Shown here one piece after another: positions 44,871 to 57,333 of a stretch of 64,000 bases of DNA. A program made the translations under genes and the position numbers. The stretch's first letter is position 1, and each line of letters opens with the position of its first letter. The notes under the pieces are model-generated. The model worked only from the letters and a program-made list of their open reading frames with translations, ran no database searches and was not told where the DNA came from. Source of the DNA: Hevea brasiliensis (lineage: Eukaryota; Streptophyta; Magnoliopsida; Malpighiales; Euphorbiaceae); the NCBI RefSeq assembly GCF_030052815.1, contig NC_079495.1, positions 117,096,194 to 117,160,193 on the forward strand, read 5' to 3'.

Positions 44871-46607
44871 TGTAACACCCCTATTTGCATAGCCTGATAT
44901 ATTTCACTATTCCAATGACCGGTGTCGGTCCGGATAATTAAGGGGATTAGAACCACATCTAAGACAATTAGATAAGCCCTGAACACAAATAATTAGTAAT
45001 TGTCAATTAGTTAAGTATAAATAAGAAAAAAAGAACATAAGAGGTTAAATGAGCCGAGAGTCACAACGATGGATGACCTTCTCGGGAAGGACTGTGAGGT
45101 CGATTTAAACTAAAATTTTGAACCATAAAATGCGACGCCGCGGTCCTTAGGACTATTGCGAACATAGTGGAAAAGAGAAAATCACAAAAAAGAATGGTTA
45201 AAAAGGTCAAATAATTAGGTCAGGGATCCAGAAGAAATATTGAATTATTTACAAACTGGATCAGACTGGCGAGGGACAAATTGGTCAATTCACCCCTAGA
45301 GGTGACTCATGACATAACTGTCCAATAAAATGTGAGAAATTAAAATTGTGAAATATATAATTAAATTGAAGAGGTAAATGAAAAAGAAATGAAAAATCAA
45401 AAATCAAAAATAAAAAAAAGTTTATGACATCATCCTAGTGAGGTAAGCGAGACATCATAAAAATAAATATAATTATTATTTAATTAAATCACTTTTATGG
45501 ATAAATATCTAATAGAAATTAAAAAGAAAAGAAAAAAAAAAGTCTTCTTCTTCCTAGGTTGCCGCCCCACTCCTCTCTCCCTCACTTCACCTCCATTAAA
45601 GCTCATTTTGAGCTTGAAGAAACCATAAATTCAGCCATAGAAAGTATAAACTCCTTAGTTAAACCTTGTGTTTGAGCTTTGAAAAGAAGATTGAAGAAGC
45701 AAAGAATAGGAAAAAAAAGAAGAGAATTGAAGAAATTGGAGAATTCAAATCCAAGTGGAGGTAAGCAATCTAACTTGAAAATTTTAGTTTATTAGTTGTT
45801 TTGTAGCTTAACTAACCTAGAACTCAACTTAAAAATCATAAGAAAACATCTTTGGAGGACCAATTGTGAATTTTGGCCAGTTAGGGTTTAGGTTTGAGAA
45901 TAAATGTTATATGTACTGCATTTCAAATTTTTATTGTGCACCATTAGGTATTTTTATACTCAGCGATAGCTTATTTTGCTGTCGCAGATAAGTGCAAGGA
46001 AAAAGCAACAGGGTGAGCTGCTGAATTGACAAAGACTTCACTGATCTTTTGTACGGGTATTTGTTTATACCCTTGTAGTTATTTGATATAAATATTATAA
46101 TGTCATATGTATTAATGTAAAGTTGAGCAGTTGTACAGTAAATTGTAATAATATTATTTTGGATTTTCTTTTTGTAAATTAAGTATTATATGCAATGTGA
46201 ATGAATTTATGAAGTATTTTGAGATGACAAACTTTGGTTGAATTGTGGACTTAAATTGAATTGTGTTGACTCGAGTCATTTTGGTGGTTGGGAGTTGTGG
46301 AAACAATTATTAGAAGTGTTTTTACAGGTTTTTGAAGAACTGTTTTCTCAAAATACAAACAGCACTTTACCGAAATTTTTCCAAAATTTTCGGACAAATA
46401 AAAATAGATAAAAATTTTTACTAGTTTTGAAACTTCAATTAAATGTTTTTAATTCCTACTAAAATACTTACCACTTCCAAAAAAATAAGAAAATGGTTTT
46501 AAATTCCCTTGTAGGGTACTTAATGAGTTATCGGGAGGTGAAATTCGGTAGTTCATTAGGTATTCTATTGGATCATATTATGCCTTACAGAGGGGTAAGG
46601 TGTTACA
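44871..46607 (+). repeat. Tekay-2 5' LTR
   Basis: 1737 bp from TGTAACACCCC to GGTGTTACA. Contains the conserved hairpin at 45963-45985. Confidence 0.92.
45963..45985 (+). promoter_or_regulatory. Conserved LTR hairpin, Tekay-2 5' LTR
   Basis: GCGATAGC, loop TTATTTT, GCTGTCGC; 622 nt before the LTR end. The second copy is at 56218-56240. Confidence 0.6.
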
Positions 46608-46615
46608 TGTTTAAG

Positions 46616-46632
46616 TGGTATCAGAGCATGGT
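46616..46632 (+). promoter_or_regulatory. Tekay-2 primer-binding site
   Basis: TGGTATCAGAGCATGGT, complementary to initiator Met tRNA, eight bases after the LTR. Confidence 0.9.
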
Positions 46633-46796
46633 TTTGCAATGAATTTTGACTATGTATGTGAATATTTCTTTGATAAGTACAACTGCTCAAGTGTCTTTAA
46701 TTGATACATATGACATATTTACATCATGAATATGCACTAACGGAGGTCAACCTCCTTGCGTTTGATCTCAGGAAGTAGAAATTTTTGAGAAACGGA

Positions 46797-49700
46797 ATGG
46801 AAGAGGGAGATCATTCCGTGGAGCAATCTATCGAGGCTGAGGTCCAAGGGGAAGCCCCAGCACTCCAGAACGTGAGTGGGTCAGCTACTCCAGCTTCTAC
46901 TCCAGCAACGCAGTTTTCTGCCCAGTTTGCACAGCAGATGGCTGCGTTTTTCTAATAAATGGTGGGAAATGTGCCACTTCAAGCTCATATGCAAGCACCT
47001 GCAGCACAACCACAACTCTCGGCTCGGCAATATGAAAAATTAATAAAATTTGGGGCCATCGAGTTTAAAGGCACTGTGGATCCACTGGAGGCAGAACAGT
47101 GGTTAGAGAGAATGGAACGAGTTTTCAGAAAGCTGAAGTGTGTAGAAGAGCTGAAGTTCGAGTACTCTGTTTCTTTATTACAAGGGGATGCATATGAATG
47201 GTGGAAGACCATCTCCCACAGCCTGGTTGAGCCACCTGTGCTGACATGGATAGACTTCCTGAGGGAATTTAGGCAAAAATGGATTCCCGATGCTTATGTA
47301 GATATGAAATTGCAAGAATTCTTGAGCTTGAAGCAAGGGGACAGAACAATAGCAGAGTATGAGCAGGACTTTTCAAGGCTAAGTCACAATGCTGGAAGCT
47401 TAGTCTCCACCCCCAGAGACAGATGTAAGAGGTTTGAGGCAGGGTTGAGGCCTAGCTTAAGAATGCAAGTGGTGGGATTCAGACATCAAAATTTTTCTGT
47501 GCTGATTTCACAAGGCCTGGAACTGGAAAGGATAGAATCAGAAGGGGCGGTGAAGAAGGGTACACAAGAGAAAGAGAAGACTGAAAAGGCTACGGGCTAG
47601 GCTACTGAGAGTGGTTCTGGGAAGAGAAAACAATTTGGGGGATCCAGCTCTCGCAGATCTGGCAGAGGCAGATACTCTGGCCAAAGATCACCCCAGTCTA
47701 GTCAGCAAACCCAGCAAGCATCTCGAGGAGCTTTATTAGTTCGGCAGTGTGAGACTTTTGGTAGAACACACGGTGGGGTGTGTTTTAAGGCCACCGGTGC
47801 ATGTTTTAACTGTGGAGGGAGCGGACATTTTGCTAAAGATTGTACTAGTCCACGCCGATTTGGACCTTCTGCTACATCTGAGGGATCAGCCTAAGTCTCT
47901 ACACCTAGAGGGTCACAGCCAACTGGTCGAGGTAGAGGCAGAGGTAGGGGTAGCACTCATGGAAGTCAGAGTAATGTTAACCAGCCAGAACCAAGTGGTG
48001 CACCAGCTAGAGTTTATACCATGAGACAGAGAGAGGCTGAAACATCAGATGTAGTAGCTGGTATTTTCTCTATCCTTAACCAAGATGCATATGTGTTGTT
48101 TGATCCTGGCTCCACACATTCATATATCAGTGCTAGTGTGATGTGTTCTACTGCTATCCAGTGTGTACAAATGGACTATAATGTGCTAGTAACTAGTCCA
48201 TTAGGTCAGGAGGTTAGGGTCAATAAAATCTATAGAGACTGTCCTTTGGTGATCCAAGGACATATTTTTTTGTCAGATTTGATTGAAATGCCCTTCAGAG
48301 ATTATGATATTATCTTGGGCATGGATTGGTTAGCCAGGCATCATACAATGATTGATTGTAGACTGAAGATAGTCACTTTTGGTCTCCCTCAGTATGGTGA
48401 TGTAGTAATACATGGGGAGAGGCAGTTATTGCCGACAAACATCATTTTAGCTGCACTGGCCAGAAAAATGATTAGGAAGGGGTGTGAGGCGTACTTGGCA
48501 CGTGTGATAGACACCCAAATGGGTAGTCCAGCATTGAGGGACATCCCCATCGTATGTAACTTTCCGGATGTGTTCCCTGATGAATTGCCAGGATTACCTC
48601 CGGAAAGAGAGGTGCAGTTTGAGATTGATGTTATGCCTGGTGTGGACCGAATCTCTATAACACCATATAGAATGGCACCAGCAGAACTAAAAGAGTTGAA
48701 AGTGCAGTTGCAAAAGCTACTTAACAAGGGCTTCATCCGCCCTAGTGTGTCACCTTGGAGAGCGCTAGTATTGTTTGTAAAGAAGAAGGATGGCACTCTC
48801 CGGTTATGCATTGACTATCGACAGTTGAATAAGGTGACAATAAAGAATAGATACCCATTGCCCCGCATTGATGATTTGTTTGATCAGTTAAGGGGTGCAG
48901 CTGTGTTTTCCAAAATTGACCTGAGATCAGGTTATTATCAGCTGAAAGTATAAGAGCAGAGTATTCCTAAAATTGCCTTTAGAACCTGCTTTGGCCATTA
49001 TGAGTTCTTGGTTATGTCATTCGGGTTAACTAATACTCCGGCTACTTTTATGGATCTGATGAATACTATTTTCAGACCATACCTCGATCAGTTTGTAGTT
49101 GTGTTTATAGATGATATATTAGTTTATTCGAGGAGTGCAGAAGAGCATGATAGACATCTACAGATTGTACTGCAAACTTTGAGGGAGAAATAGCTATACG
49201 CCAAATTATCGAAGTGTGAATTTTGGCTGAAGGAGATATCCTTTTTGGGGCACATAGTATCAGCAGAAGGTATTAAGGTAGATCCTAGCAAGATAGAAGC
49301 TGTCCTTAATTGGAGACCACCTAAGAATATCACTGAGATTCGCAGTTTTCTAGGGTTAGCTAGATACTACCGCCGATTTGTGAAGGGATTCTCCATGTTG
49401 GCATCTCTATTGACTAAGTTACTTCGAAAAGATGTGAAATTTCAGTGGACAGACAAATGCCAGCAGACTTTTGATGAATTGAAACTGAAGCTCCAGTCCT
49501 GACTTTACCTACTTCGGGTAAAGAATACACAGTTTACAGTGATACTTCTCACAATAGGTTAGGCTGTGTATTGATGCAAGATCGAAATGTCATTGCCTAT
49601 GCATCACTCCAGCTGAAACTGCATGAGAGGAATTATCCAACACATGATTTGGAGCTTGCAGCTATAGTATTTGCTCTTAAGATCTGGAGACACTATTTGT

Positions 49701-51424
49701 AAGGGGATAAGTGCTACATCTACACAGATCATAAGAGTTTGAAGTATTTGGACATTCAGAAGGAGTTGAATTTGAGACAGAGGAGATAGTTAGAGTTGAT
49801 AAAAGACTATGATTGTCAGATAGACTATCAGCCAGGAAAAGCTAATATTGTGGCTGACGCCTTAAGTCGCAAGACTATGGCAAGTCTACGGGTTACTCCT
49901 TTATCTATGGTACATGAGTTGAGATCATTACATGCCAGCTTAGAGATTAATGATGAGGGGCAGACAGCAGTTGCATGGCATGCACAGCCAGTGTTGATTG
50001 ATCAGATCAGAATGATTGCTCAGAATGATTAGAAGTATCAGAAGCTGTTAGAAGAAGTCTGGCAGGGCAAGAAATCAAAATTCTCAATAAGAGATGATAG
50101 TCTACTGCTTCACCAGGGTAGAATATGCATTCCTAATGATGTTGACTTAAAACAGATCATTTTGAAAGAAGCACATGAGTCTCCTTTTGCTATGCACCCT
50201 GGTGGCACAAAAATGTATAGAGGGCTAAAGGAGTATTACTGGTGGATGGGTATGAAAAGAGATGTGGCAGAATTTGTTTTCAAATGCCTAACTTGTCAGC
50301 AAGTAAAGGCAGAGCACCAAGTACCCGCTGGGTTGTTACATCCACTACCAGTACCGGAATAGAAATGGGAACGAATAACGATGGATTTTGTGATGGAACT
50401 TCCGAGGACACAAAAGAACCATGATGCAGTATGGGTCATAGTTGATAGACTAACCAAGTCTGCTCATTTTCTGCCAGTCCGGATGGACTACAGTTTAGAA
50501 AGATTGGCCAAGTTGTACATTGATGAGATAGTAAGACTGCATGGAGTGCCAGTATCGATTGTGTTAGATAGAGATCCTAGGTTCACTTCTAGATTCTGGA
50601 GTAGTCTTCAGAGAGTCCTAGGAACTAGATTGAACTTCAGTACGGCATTCCACCCACAAACAGATGGCCAGTCTGAGAGGGTAATTCAGATCTTGGAGGA
50701 CATGCTACGGGCTTGTGTGATTGAATTTGAGGGCAGTTGGGACACACACTTGCCTTTGATTGAGTTTGCTTATAATAACAGCTACCAATCAAGCATTGGG
50801 ATGCCTCCATATGAAGCTTTGTATGGTAGAAAATGCAGAACTCCCCTGTGTTGGAATGATGTAGGTGAAAGGAAGATGATTGGGCCTGAAATTGTTCAGC
50901 AAACTGAAGAGAAGATCAGGTTGATCAGAGATCGACTTAAGACTGCATTAGACCGTCAGAAGTCCTATATTGATTTAAAGAGAAGGGATATTGAGTATGC
51001 AGTGGGTGAAAAAGTATTCCTTCAGGTTTCTCCTTGGAAGAAAATCATGAGATTCGGCAGAAAGGGGAAACTGAGTCCTCGTTTTATTAGGCCATATGAG
51101 GTTCTGGAGAGAGTGGGTCCTTTGGCATATCGTTTGGCACTACCTCTAGGGTTAGAGAAGATACATAATGTCTTCCATGTGTCTATGTTGAGGAGGTATC
51201 GATCAGACCCATCTCATGTACTACCAATGAAAGAAATTGAAGCGAATCCAGACCTCACATATGAGGAAGAACCCATAGAGATTCTGGCTTATGAGGTAAA
51301 GTAGCTATGGAATAAGCAGATACCGTTAGTGAAAGTGCTGTGGAACCATCATTCGGGCTAGGAGGCTACTTGGGAACGAGAGGAGGACATGAGGAGACAG
51401 CACCCACAGCTGTTCAGAGATTGA
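46797..51424 (+). pseudogene. Tekay-2 gag-pol polyprotein with chromodomain
   Basis: Gag starts MEEGDHSVEQSIEAEV, has a capsid core (EAEQWLERMERVFRKL, EYSVSLLQGDAYEWW) and an intact zinc knuckle CFNCGGSGHFAKDC (47802-47843). Protease has FDPGSTHSY (Asp at 48102). RT has [24 protein letters not shown] and FIDD (aspartates 49110-49115). RNase H, then integrase with DDE at 50384, 50567 and 50675 (35 residues between the last two), then chromodomain (EPIEILAYEVK to TWEREEDMRRQ). Stops: 46953 and 46956, 47598, 47892, 49191, 51302 and about 51358 (Gln expected), 49787 and 50360 (Trp expected), 48951, 49700 and 50030 (less clear). One frameshift lies near 49490, between RT and RNase H. The true end is TGA 51422-51424. 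Confidence 0.9.
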
Positions 51425-51455
51425 TGCCAGGTAAAATTTCGAGACAATTTATTTT

Positions 51456-51468
51456 AAGGGGGGAGAAG
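51456..51468 (+). promoter_or_regulatory. Tekay-2 polypurine tract
   Basis: AAGGGGGGAGAAG directly before the 3' LTR. Confidence 0.85.
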
Positions 51469-52494
51469 TATAACACCCCTATTTGCATAGCCTGGTATAT
51501 TTCACTATTCCGGTGATTGGTGTCAGTCCGGATAATTAAGAGGATTAGAACCACATCAAAGAAAACTAGATAAGCCCTGAACACAAATAATTAGTAATTG
51601 TCAATTAGTTAAGTATAAATAAGAAAAACACAACATAAGAGGTTAAATGAGTCGAGAGTCACAACGATGGGTGACCTTCTCGGGAATGACTGCGAGATCG
51701 ATTTAAACTCAAATTTCGAACCGTAAAATGTGACGCCGCGGTCCTTAGGACTATTACGAACATAGTGAAAAAGAGAAAATCACAAAAAAGAATGGTTAAG
51801 AATGTCAAATAATTAGGTCAGAGATCCGAAAGAAATATTGAATTATTTACAAACCGGATCAGACTGGCGAGGGGCATATTGGTTAATTCACCCTTAGAGG
51901 TGACTCATGACATAACTGTCCAATAAAATGTGAGAAATTAAAATTATGAAATATATAATTAAATTGAAGAGGTAAATGAAAAAGAAATGAAAAATCAAAA
52001 ATCAAAAAAAGTTTATGACATCATCCTAGTGAGGTAAGCGTGACATCATAAATACAAATATAATTATTATTTAATTAAATCACTTTTATGGATAAATATC
52101 TAATAGAAATTAAAAAGAAAAGAAAAAAAAAAGAAGTCTTCTTCTTCCTAGGTTGCCACCCCACTCCTCTCTCCCTCACTTCACCTCCATTAAAGCTCAT
52201 TTTGAGCTTGAAGAAACCATAAATTCAGCCATAGAAAGTGTAAACTCCTTAGTTAAACCTTGTGTTTGAGCTTTGAAAAAAAGATTGAAGAAGCAAAGAA
52301 AAGGAAAAAAAGAAGAGAATTGAAGAAATTGGAGAATTCAAATCCAAGTGGAGGTAAGCAATCTAACTTAAAAAATTTAGTTTATTAGTTGTGTTGTAGC
52401 TTAACTAACCTAGAACTCAACTTAAAAATTAAAAGAAAACATCTTTGGAGGACCAATTGTGAATTTCGGCCAGCTAGGGTGACTACAAGAAAAT

Positions 52495-53790
52495 ATTAGA
52501 ATAGAAACCGAATTTAGAAACAGACTTCTATCGGTTTGTAATTTGAAACGGCTTTTGAAACAGAAATTGAGTAGAATGGGTGAAATATATCAGAAACCGA
52601 TTAGCAACGGCTTTGAAACCGAAATTTGAAACGGAAACATATCGGTTTCTAAATGACGAGCCAAAATTTGTCAATAAATTTAGCATCGATTTAGAAACCG
52701 ATTACAAACCGACTTCTGAAACTGAATTATATTCCGTTTCTAATTTGAAAACACAAAACTAGTTCCATTATATTTAAATCATATTAGAAACCGATTCTCA
52801 TCGGTTTCTAATTTCTTTAAGTTTAATTTAGAAACCGATTGCTTTTGGTTTCAAAATTAAGGCATTTTCTATTAATATTTAGAAATCGATTTATATCGGT
52901 TTCAAAATTTTGTAAATTTCTATTTTATTTATTAAATTTTAAAGCCAAAATAGAAACCGATAGCTGTCGATTTCTAATTTATCTATTTACACTTAGAAAC
53001 CGATACATTTCGGTTTCAAAGTTTATCTATTATTTATTTTATTTCATAAATTTTAAAGTTAATTTAGAAACCGATTCTCATCGGTTTCTAATTTCTTTAA
53101 GTTTAATTTAGAAACCGATTGATTTCTGTTTCAAAATTAAGGCATTTTCTATTTATATTTAGAAACCGATTTATATCAGTTTCAAAATTTTGCAAATTTC
53201 TATTTTATTTATTAAATTTTAAAGCCAAAATAGAAACCGATACTTGTCGGTTTCTAATTTATATATTTACACTTAGAAACCGATACATTTCGGTTTCAAA
53301 ATTTATCTATTATTTATTTTATTTCATAAATTTTAAAGTCAATTTAGAAACCGATTTTTATCGGTTTCTATTTCCCTTTATTATATTTAGAAACCGATTT
53401 CTGTCGGTTTCAAAATAAATCTATTATCAATTTTATTGATTAATTTTTAAAGTCAAATTAGCAACCGATTTAAATCGGTTTCTAATTCATTTGGTTATAT
53501 TTAAAAACCGATTACTTGCGGTTTCAAACTTAGTGAATTATGAAGTCAAATTACAAACAAATTTTGATTGGTTTCTAATTTTTTTAGTTATATTTTAAAA
53601 TTGATTGGTTTTGATTTCAAAATTAAGCTATTATCTATTTTATCTATTAAATTTTAAAGGAAAATTAGAAATCAAGGCCTATAAGTTTCTAATTCATTTA
53701 ATTATAATTAGAAACTGATTTATTACGGTTTTTAAAATTAATATATAGAAACCGATTTGTTTCGGTTTCAAAAATTTAATATTATTGATC
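52495..53790. repeat. CACTA subterminal repeat array
   Basis: Direct and inverted copies of AGAAACCGAT / ATCGGTTTCT roughly every 30-60 bp. Two neighbouring blocks of about 280 bp (about 52775-53060 and 53060-53335) are near-identical, showing a recent internal duplication. Confidence 0.85.
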
Positions 53791-53799
53791 ATGTAAATG

Positions 53800-54930
53800 T
53801 CTACGCAGCTGCCCCCTCTTTCATTTTTCTGCTAATCCAGTAGCCCTAGCCGCCGCACACCCGACTCACTCTTGCAGCACACAATGGCAAATTAAATTAA
53901 TCAAGAAAACTACACTCTCTCAAGCTCGCACTCGTGCTTTGTCCTCTTGTATCTGCATTTGGATTGCTCTCTCTTTTCTCGCGTTTTCTCAGCTGCCAAA
54001 CTCAGTATTTTATCTCACACTGAAGAAGGTGCACTTCTTAAAAGCATGAAATCAGCTGTTCAATTGGCATTTTCTTCTTCCATTATTTCCGTTTGCTTTT
54101 TTAGTTTTCTTTATTGTTGGGTCTGGGCAATGGACAAAAGGCGAAGCAAATTTCATTTTCTTTTCTACATTGACAATGGTCTTTTTCCCTTTCAATCTCT
54201 TCTTGAATGATTTTCCTTTATGGATTGCGCATACTATATTATTTGATGTTTTTTTTTCTTTGGTGAGTGTGGTTTTAATGCAGTAGAAGGAGTTGAATCT
54301 GATTTCTGAGCTATGGTTGTAGCTGTGGTGACATTGATTTTGGGTGTCTTATTGGGAGGTTTTATTTTGATTCCTCGACACCTTAAATCTGGTACCTTTT
54401 CTCTTCCTTTCCTTGCTTTCGTTTCCTGTCTATTTCTCTTCAAGGTATCGTCGATTAGAAATTAAAGTTTCAGGGAGTAACAGAGAAGGTACTTTTAATC
54501 TTTTATTATGTTTTGATGGGTAAATGTTTGAGTTAGTATGAGTGGCTCCACCCAAAAATGAGACTATCTAAATTTTACTAAAGAACAAGAAATTTGAGCT
54601 AATGTAGTTTAAAGTTTTGGTGGTTTGCTACTTCTTGACTATCATAATGAAGTGATACTCTTACAGTGTTATCCTAGTTAATTAATTAAGTATTGGGATA
54701 AAATTTTACTTATTTGCATTTTTTAGTGTGCTTGGATTGGTAAATTATATAGAGGTATTTACATAATCAAATTGGTTTATAGTTTCTGATCCTTTTGGCC
54801 AAAATTTGATGGAATTGCTAATCTAACTCTGATCATACTGCAGCAAGAGTACATATGAGGAATTAGTTTGTAGAATTTCATTCCTGAGGATTTGAAAAGT
54901 CAGGCTATTCTTTTAAGGAATTTCAGTTTC
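53800..54930 (+). other. Interior of the CACTA element, possibly captured host DNA
   Basis: The sequence changes to a GC-richer, leader-like stretch ('agccctagccgccgcacac', 53840-53880) followed by intron-like T-rich DNA and a short frame MVVAVVTLILGVLLGGFILI (54313-54372), a single transmembrane-like segment after a possible AG acceptor (54284). This resembles a host gene 5' part rather than transposase, but I cannot name the gene. Confidence 0.35.
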
Positions 54931-54936
54931 TGACAT

Positions 54937-54938
<2 letters not shown>

Positions 54939-54989
<51 letters not shown>
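54939..54989. repeat. (AT)n microsatellite
   Basis: About 25 AT units inside the CACTA element. Confidence 0.95.
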
Positions 54990-54994
<5 letters not shown>

Positions 54995-55289
54995 TCACAC
55001 AAATGATTTCATTTGTGGGCAAAACTTGTTGCTATATTGTTTTAATATTATTATATTCATATTATATACCTTTTTTGGCTGTTCTATTTATTTAGTTTTG
55101 TCATTTGGCTTATTACAAGTGGAGTAGCAGTATTCAAGTATCATATGGTTATTTGCTCTATACATAAGTGGTATTTTATTTGGAGGTTAAGAGATCAATT
55201 GAGAGTTCTTATGATGATTTTGTTAGGAACTCCATGCATCAGATTTCTATCCTGGCTCATCACATGCATCATTTAGTACTGCAACCCAA

Positions 55290-55500
55290 TGAGCTTAGTC
55301 AAAGGTAGTGGAGGAAGAGATTCGACAATTGCACTCGACTATTGCGACTCTAAAGAATAGTTTGGCTACAATGGATGAGAGAGACCAACAATGTAAGCAG
55401 ACGCTGGACATATTCTAGAGCCCAAGCTTTGCATGCTGCTCATCAAGATGATGCTAGAGATACCGATGGTGGTGATAACATTGTTAATGACGATTAGCTT
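55290..55500 (+). pseudogene. Possible transposase C-terminal relic in the CACTA element
   Basis: A broken frame reads VVEEEIRQLHSTIATLKNSL continuing ATMDERDQQCKQTLDIF and then a stop. The charged, coiled-coil-like end resembles the tail of plant En/Spm-type transposase-related proteins. Too short for a firm call. Confidence 0.3.
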
Positions 55501-56217
55501 GTTTTTTTGTTTTTATGATAATTCATTTTTCCATGCAATACATTATTGTTGTAACCTTTCACTATGATATCTATATTAATATTTATTCATATTTGATAGC
55601 CTAATATTGTAAATATTGTGATGTTGAGCATTTAAAATTAATAATAAAATATATGCTTTAATACAAGTAATAATGTATTAAATAAATGAATAAAAAGCAT
55701 TCAGTTTCAAATAAAAAGGAATTTAATTTATATTTTACTATATTTAGAAACAGATTTAAAATGGAAATTCCGTTTCTATTTAGAAACCGAATTTATATCG
55801 GTTTCAGAAAGTGTTTTATTTTTATTTTACGCGTTAGAAACTGATTTGAAACAAAAATCTGTTTTAGATTATTAGAAACCGAAGCAAATCGGTTTCTAAC
55901 TAGAAACAGATTTAGAAATGGAATAAATTCCGTTTCTAATTTTGAAACAGAAATTTTGATTTCAAATTGGTTTCAAAATTAGAAACGGACGTCATATTCG
56001 GTTTCTAATTTATTTAGAAACCAGCGAATTGTAAACCGAATATTTCGGTTTCAAATCGGTTTCTAATTGAAATTAGAAACCGATTTGCAATGTTTTGAAA
56101 CTGAATTTTCGGTTTCTAATCTCATTTTTTCTTGTAGTGGGTTTAGATTTGAGAATGAATGTTATATGTACTGCATTTCAAATTTTTATTGTGCACCACT
56201 AGGTATTTTTATACTCA

Positions 56218-56240
56218 GCGATAGCTTATTTTGCTGTCGC
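56218..56240 (+). promoter_or_regulatory. Conserved LTR hairpin, Tekay-2 3' LTR
   Basis: Same stem and loop as 45963-45985, 622 nt before the LTR end. Confidence 0.6.
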
Positions 56241-56862
56241 AGATAAGGGCAAGGAAAAAGCAGCAGGGTGAGCTGCTGAATTGACAAAGACTTCACTGAT
56301 CTTTTGTACGGGTATTTGTTTATACCCTTGTAGTTATTTGATGTAAATATTGTAATGTCATATGTATTAATGTAAAGTTGAGCAGTTGTACAGTAAATTG
56401 TAATAATATTATTTTGGATTTTCTTTTTGTAAATTAAGTATTATATGCAATGTGAATGAATTTAGGAAGTATTTTGAGATGACAAACTTTGGTTGAATTG
56501 TGGACTTAAATTGAATTGTGTTGACTTGAGTCATTTTGGTGGTTGGGAGTTGTGAAAACAATTATTGGAAGTGTTTTTACAGGTTTTTGAAGAACTGTTT
56601 TCTCAAAATACAAACAGTATTTTGCCGAAATTTTTCCAAAATTTGCGGACAAATAAAAATGGATAAAAATTTTTACTAGTTTTGAAACTTCAATTAAATG
56701 TTTTTAATTCCTACTAAAATGCTCACCACTTCTAAAAAAATAAGAAAATGATTTTAAAATCCCTTGTAGGGTACTTAATGAGTTACCGGGAGGTGAAGTT
56801 TGGTAGTTCATTAGGAATTCTATGGGATCATGTTATGCCTTACAGAGGGGTAAGTTGTGACA

Positions 56863-57298
56863 AATCTCTTGAATTAAAAATACTAGAAATTGTTTCCAGT
56901 GTCCTGTTTACATCTGTATTCTCTCAAAATGCAAAACTTGATTTTCTAATTCATAGAAAAAGCTTTAGAAGCTGTTAAAGGGCTGCCATAGGTGATCTTG
57001 GTGTGGACAAGCTAAAGGGACAACATCTGGTGTCCTAAAGACGCATCCCAAAGGTGACAAACACACTACAGTGCATCAAGAGGTTAGTGCACTTGTTCTT
57101 GATATAATCTAGGGTTCTTGAAATTAATCTGATTAATTCTAAAATCTTAAATAGCAAATGTAGATCCAAAAATATATTAAAAGAGTTTTAATATGATGTT
57201 TATCATTGAAATCAAATAGATAAAAATAAATCTTCCATGATGCATGTGACCCTAGGTGAAAAATTTTTGAATTCAATGATATAAACTTGTGTTTTTCA
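56863..57298 (+). repeat. Copia 5' LTR, second part
   Basis: Starts with the second AATCT and ends near TTTTTCA. The end is estimated because the matching 3' LTR end is outside the window. Confidence 0.7.
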
Positions 57299-57316
57299 TG
57301 CTTCCGCTCCTTGAAT

Positions 57317-57333
57317 TGGTATCAGAGCCACTA
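57317..57333 (+). promoter_or_regulatory. Copia primer-binding site
   Basis: TGGTATCAGAGCCACTA, complementary to initiator Met tRNA. Confidence 0.9.

Larger units (their letters stand above)
52481..56139 (+). mobile_element. CACTA (En/Spm-type) DNA transposon, non-autonomous
   Basis: 3659 bp. The right end on the minus strand reads CACTACAAGAAAAAA and the left end GACTACAAGAAAAT, the known plant CACTA terminus with its first base changed. It is flanked by a 3-bp target duplication GGT (52478-52480 and 56140-56142), and the uninterrupted site is visible in the 5' LTR near 45883. Subterminal arrays (52495-53790 and 55745-56120) hold dozens of copies of AGAAACCGAT and its complement ATCGGTTTCTAAT, often as short palindromes; these are expected transposase-binding arrays. 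No full transposase is present. Orientation is arbitrary. Confidence 0.9.
44871..56862 (+). mobile_element. Tekay/Del-like chromovirus (Tekay-2), 3' LTR holding a CACTA insert
   Basis: Plus-strand Ty3/gypsy element: 5' LTR 44871-46607, primer site 46616-46632, gag-pol 46797-51424, polypurine tract 51456-51468, 3' LTR 51469-56862. It is flanked by a perfect 5-bp target duplication, AATCT (44866-44870 and 56863-56867), lying in the copia 5' LTR. LTR ends are TG (mutated to TA at 51469) and CA. The C-terminal chromodomain and TGTAACACCCC start agree with Tekay/Del, and the element is related to but distinct from Tekay-1, whose LTRs are twice as long. Confidence 0.92.
51469..56862 (+). repeat. 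Tekay-2 3' LTR, interrupted
   Basis: LTR sequence 51469-52480 and 56140-56862 surrounds the CACTA element. Without it the length agrees with the 5' LTR. The hairpin is kept at 56218-56240. Confidence 0.9.

Noticed and set aside
52495..53790. CRISPR-like regular palindromic repeats
   Set aside because: Spacing is irregular, the motif is found in both orientations, the DNA is plant, and the array lies inside a CACTA element with matching ends and target duplication.
54936..55127. Open frame starting with repeated Ile-Tyr
   Set aside because: It is the translation of an (AT)n microsatellite.
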